Shown: positions 63,885 to 64,000 of the stretch, piece by piece
Layout: every line of letters starts with the position of its first letter
Position numbering within the stretch: the stretch's first letter is position 1
Source: Strongylocentrotus droebachiensis
Lineage: Eukaryota; Echinodermata; Echinoidea; Camarodonta; Strongylocentrotidae
DNA: 64,000 nt
Reading direction: 5' to 3'
Assembly (NCBI GenBank): GCA_035222895.1
Contig: JAVYIG010009857.1
Coordinates: forward strand, 1 to 64,000
The notes under the pieces: model-generated
The model's input: the letters and a program-made list of their open reading frames with translations, nothing else
Database searches by the model: none
What the model was told of the DNA's origin: nothing
Made by a program: the position numbers and the translations under genes

Positions 63885-64000
63885 TGTGTGTGGCTACGAT
63901 AGGCAGCCAGTGAAAACGAAATGCAATCATTACTTTCAACAAACAGAACTTTGTTATTCCTGGCTCATTTTTCCCTGATTGAGGTGCCATGTAAAGGCAG
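63885..64000 (+). repeat. Arm fragment of the 1211-2097 fold-back family
   Basis: Matches 1718-1855: AGGCAGCCAGTGAAAACGAA, AACAAACAGAAC, GGCTCATTTTTCCCTGATTG. Runs off the window end. Confidence 0.75.

Larger units (their letters stand above)
61715..64000. other. ABCB1 upstream region
   Basis: Contains the short 5' UTR (in-frame stop at 61730-61732) and presumably the promoter; no TATA box or clear start site can be named. G/C homopolymers near 62414, 62551, 62905, 62961 and 63019, and several repeats. Confidence 0.5.

Overview
This is an animal nuclear-genome window. It is AT-rich, intron-rich and crowded with transposon relics. Two complete multi-exon protein genes, one tRNA gene and one intact non-LTR retrotransposon ORF can be read. 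Protein similarity, the many MITE families, the frequent G homopolymers and the SINE/LINE tails ending in GCGCTATATA-type sequence suggest a marine deuterostome, most likely an echinoderm such as a sea urchin. The species cannot be fixed from the sequence alone.

Layout. (1) 1-16.5 kb, + strand: methylenetetrahydrofolate reductase (MTHFR), 11 coding exons joining to 692 codons plus stop, all with GT-AG introns, intact. Introns carry a long fold-back element (1211-2097), several MITEs (three of one TTAA-flanked family), a tRNA-derived SINE and a degenerate telomere-like tract. (2) 16.5-24 kb: intergenic DNA between two convergent genes, holding tRNA-Gly(UCC) at 20737-20808, a few MITEs and an inverted-repeat block. 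(3) 24.0-61.7 kb, - strand: an ABCB1/P-glycoprotein-type full ABC transporter in 25 coding exons (TMD1-NBD1-linker-TMD2-NBD2, about 1314 residues). All ATP-binding motifs are present in both halves. Exon 8 as written lacks one base, intron 9 looks GC-AG, and two exons have broken partial tandem copies next to them. The 10.5-kb intron 6 contains an antisense LINE with an intact 989-residue endonuclease/reverse-transcriptase ORF (49751-52720). (4) 61.7-64 kb: presumed ABCB1 upstream DNA, mostly repeats and G/C homopolymers.

The two genes are not functionally linked in any obvious way: MTHFR makes 5-methyl-THF for methionine synthesis, and ABCB1 exports hydrophobic compounds across membranes. 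The most notable non-genic signals are these. Four copies of one TTAA-flanked MITE family each lie 10-29 bases downstream of a 5' splice site. Two Helentron/pearl-like elements in ABCB1 introns carry arrays of perfect DR1 nuclear-receptor half-site repeats. Several nested transposon insertions have clean target-site duplications. No CRISPR, operon or prokaryotic feature is present.
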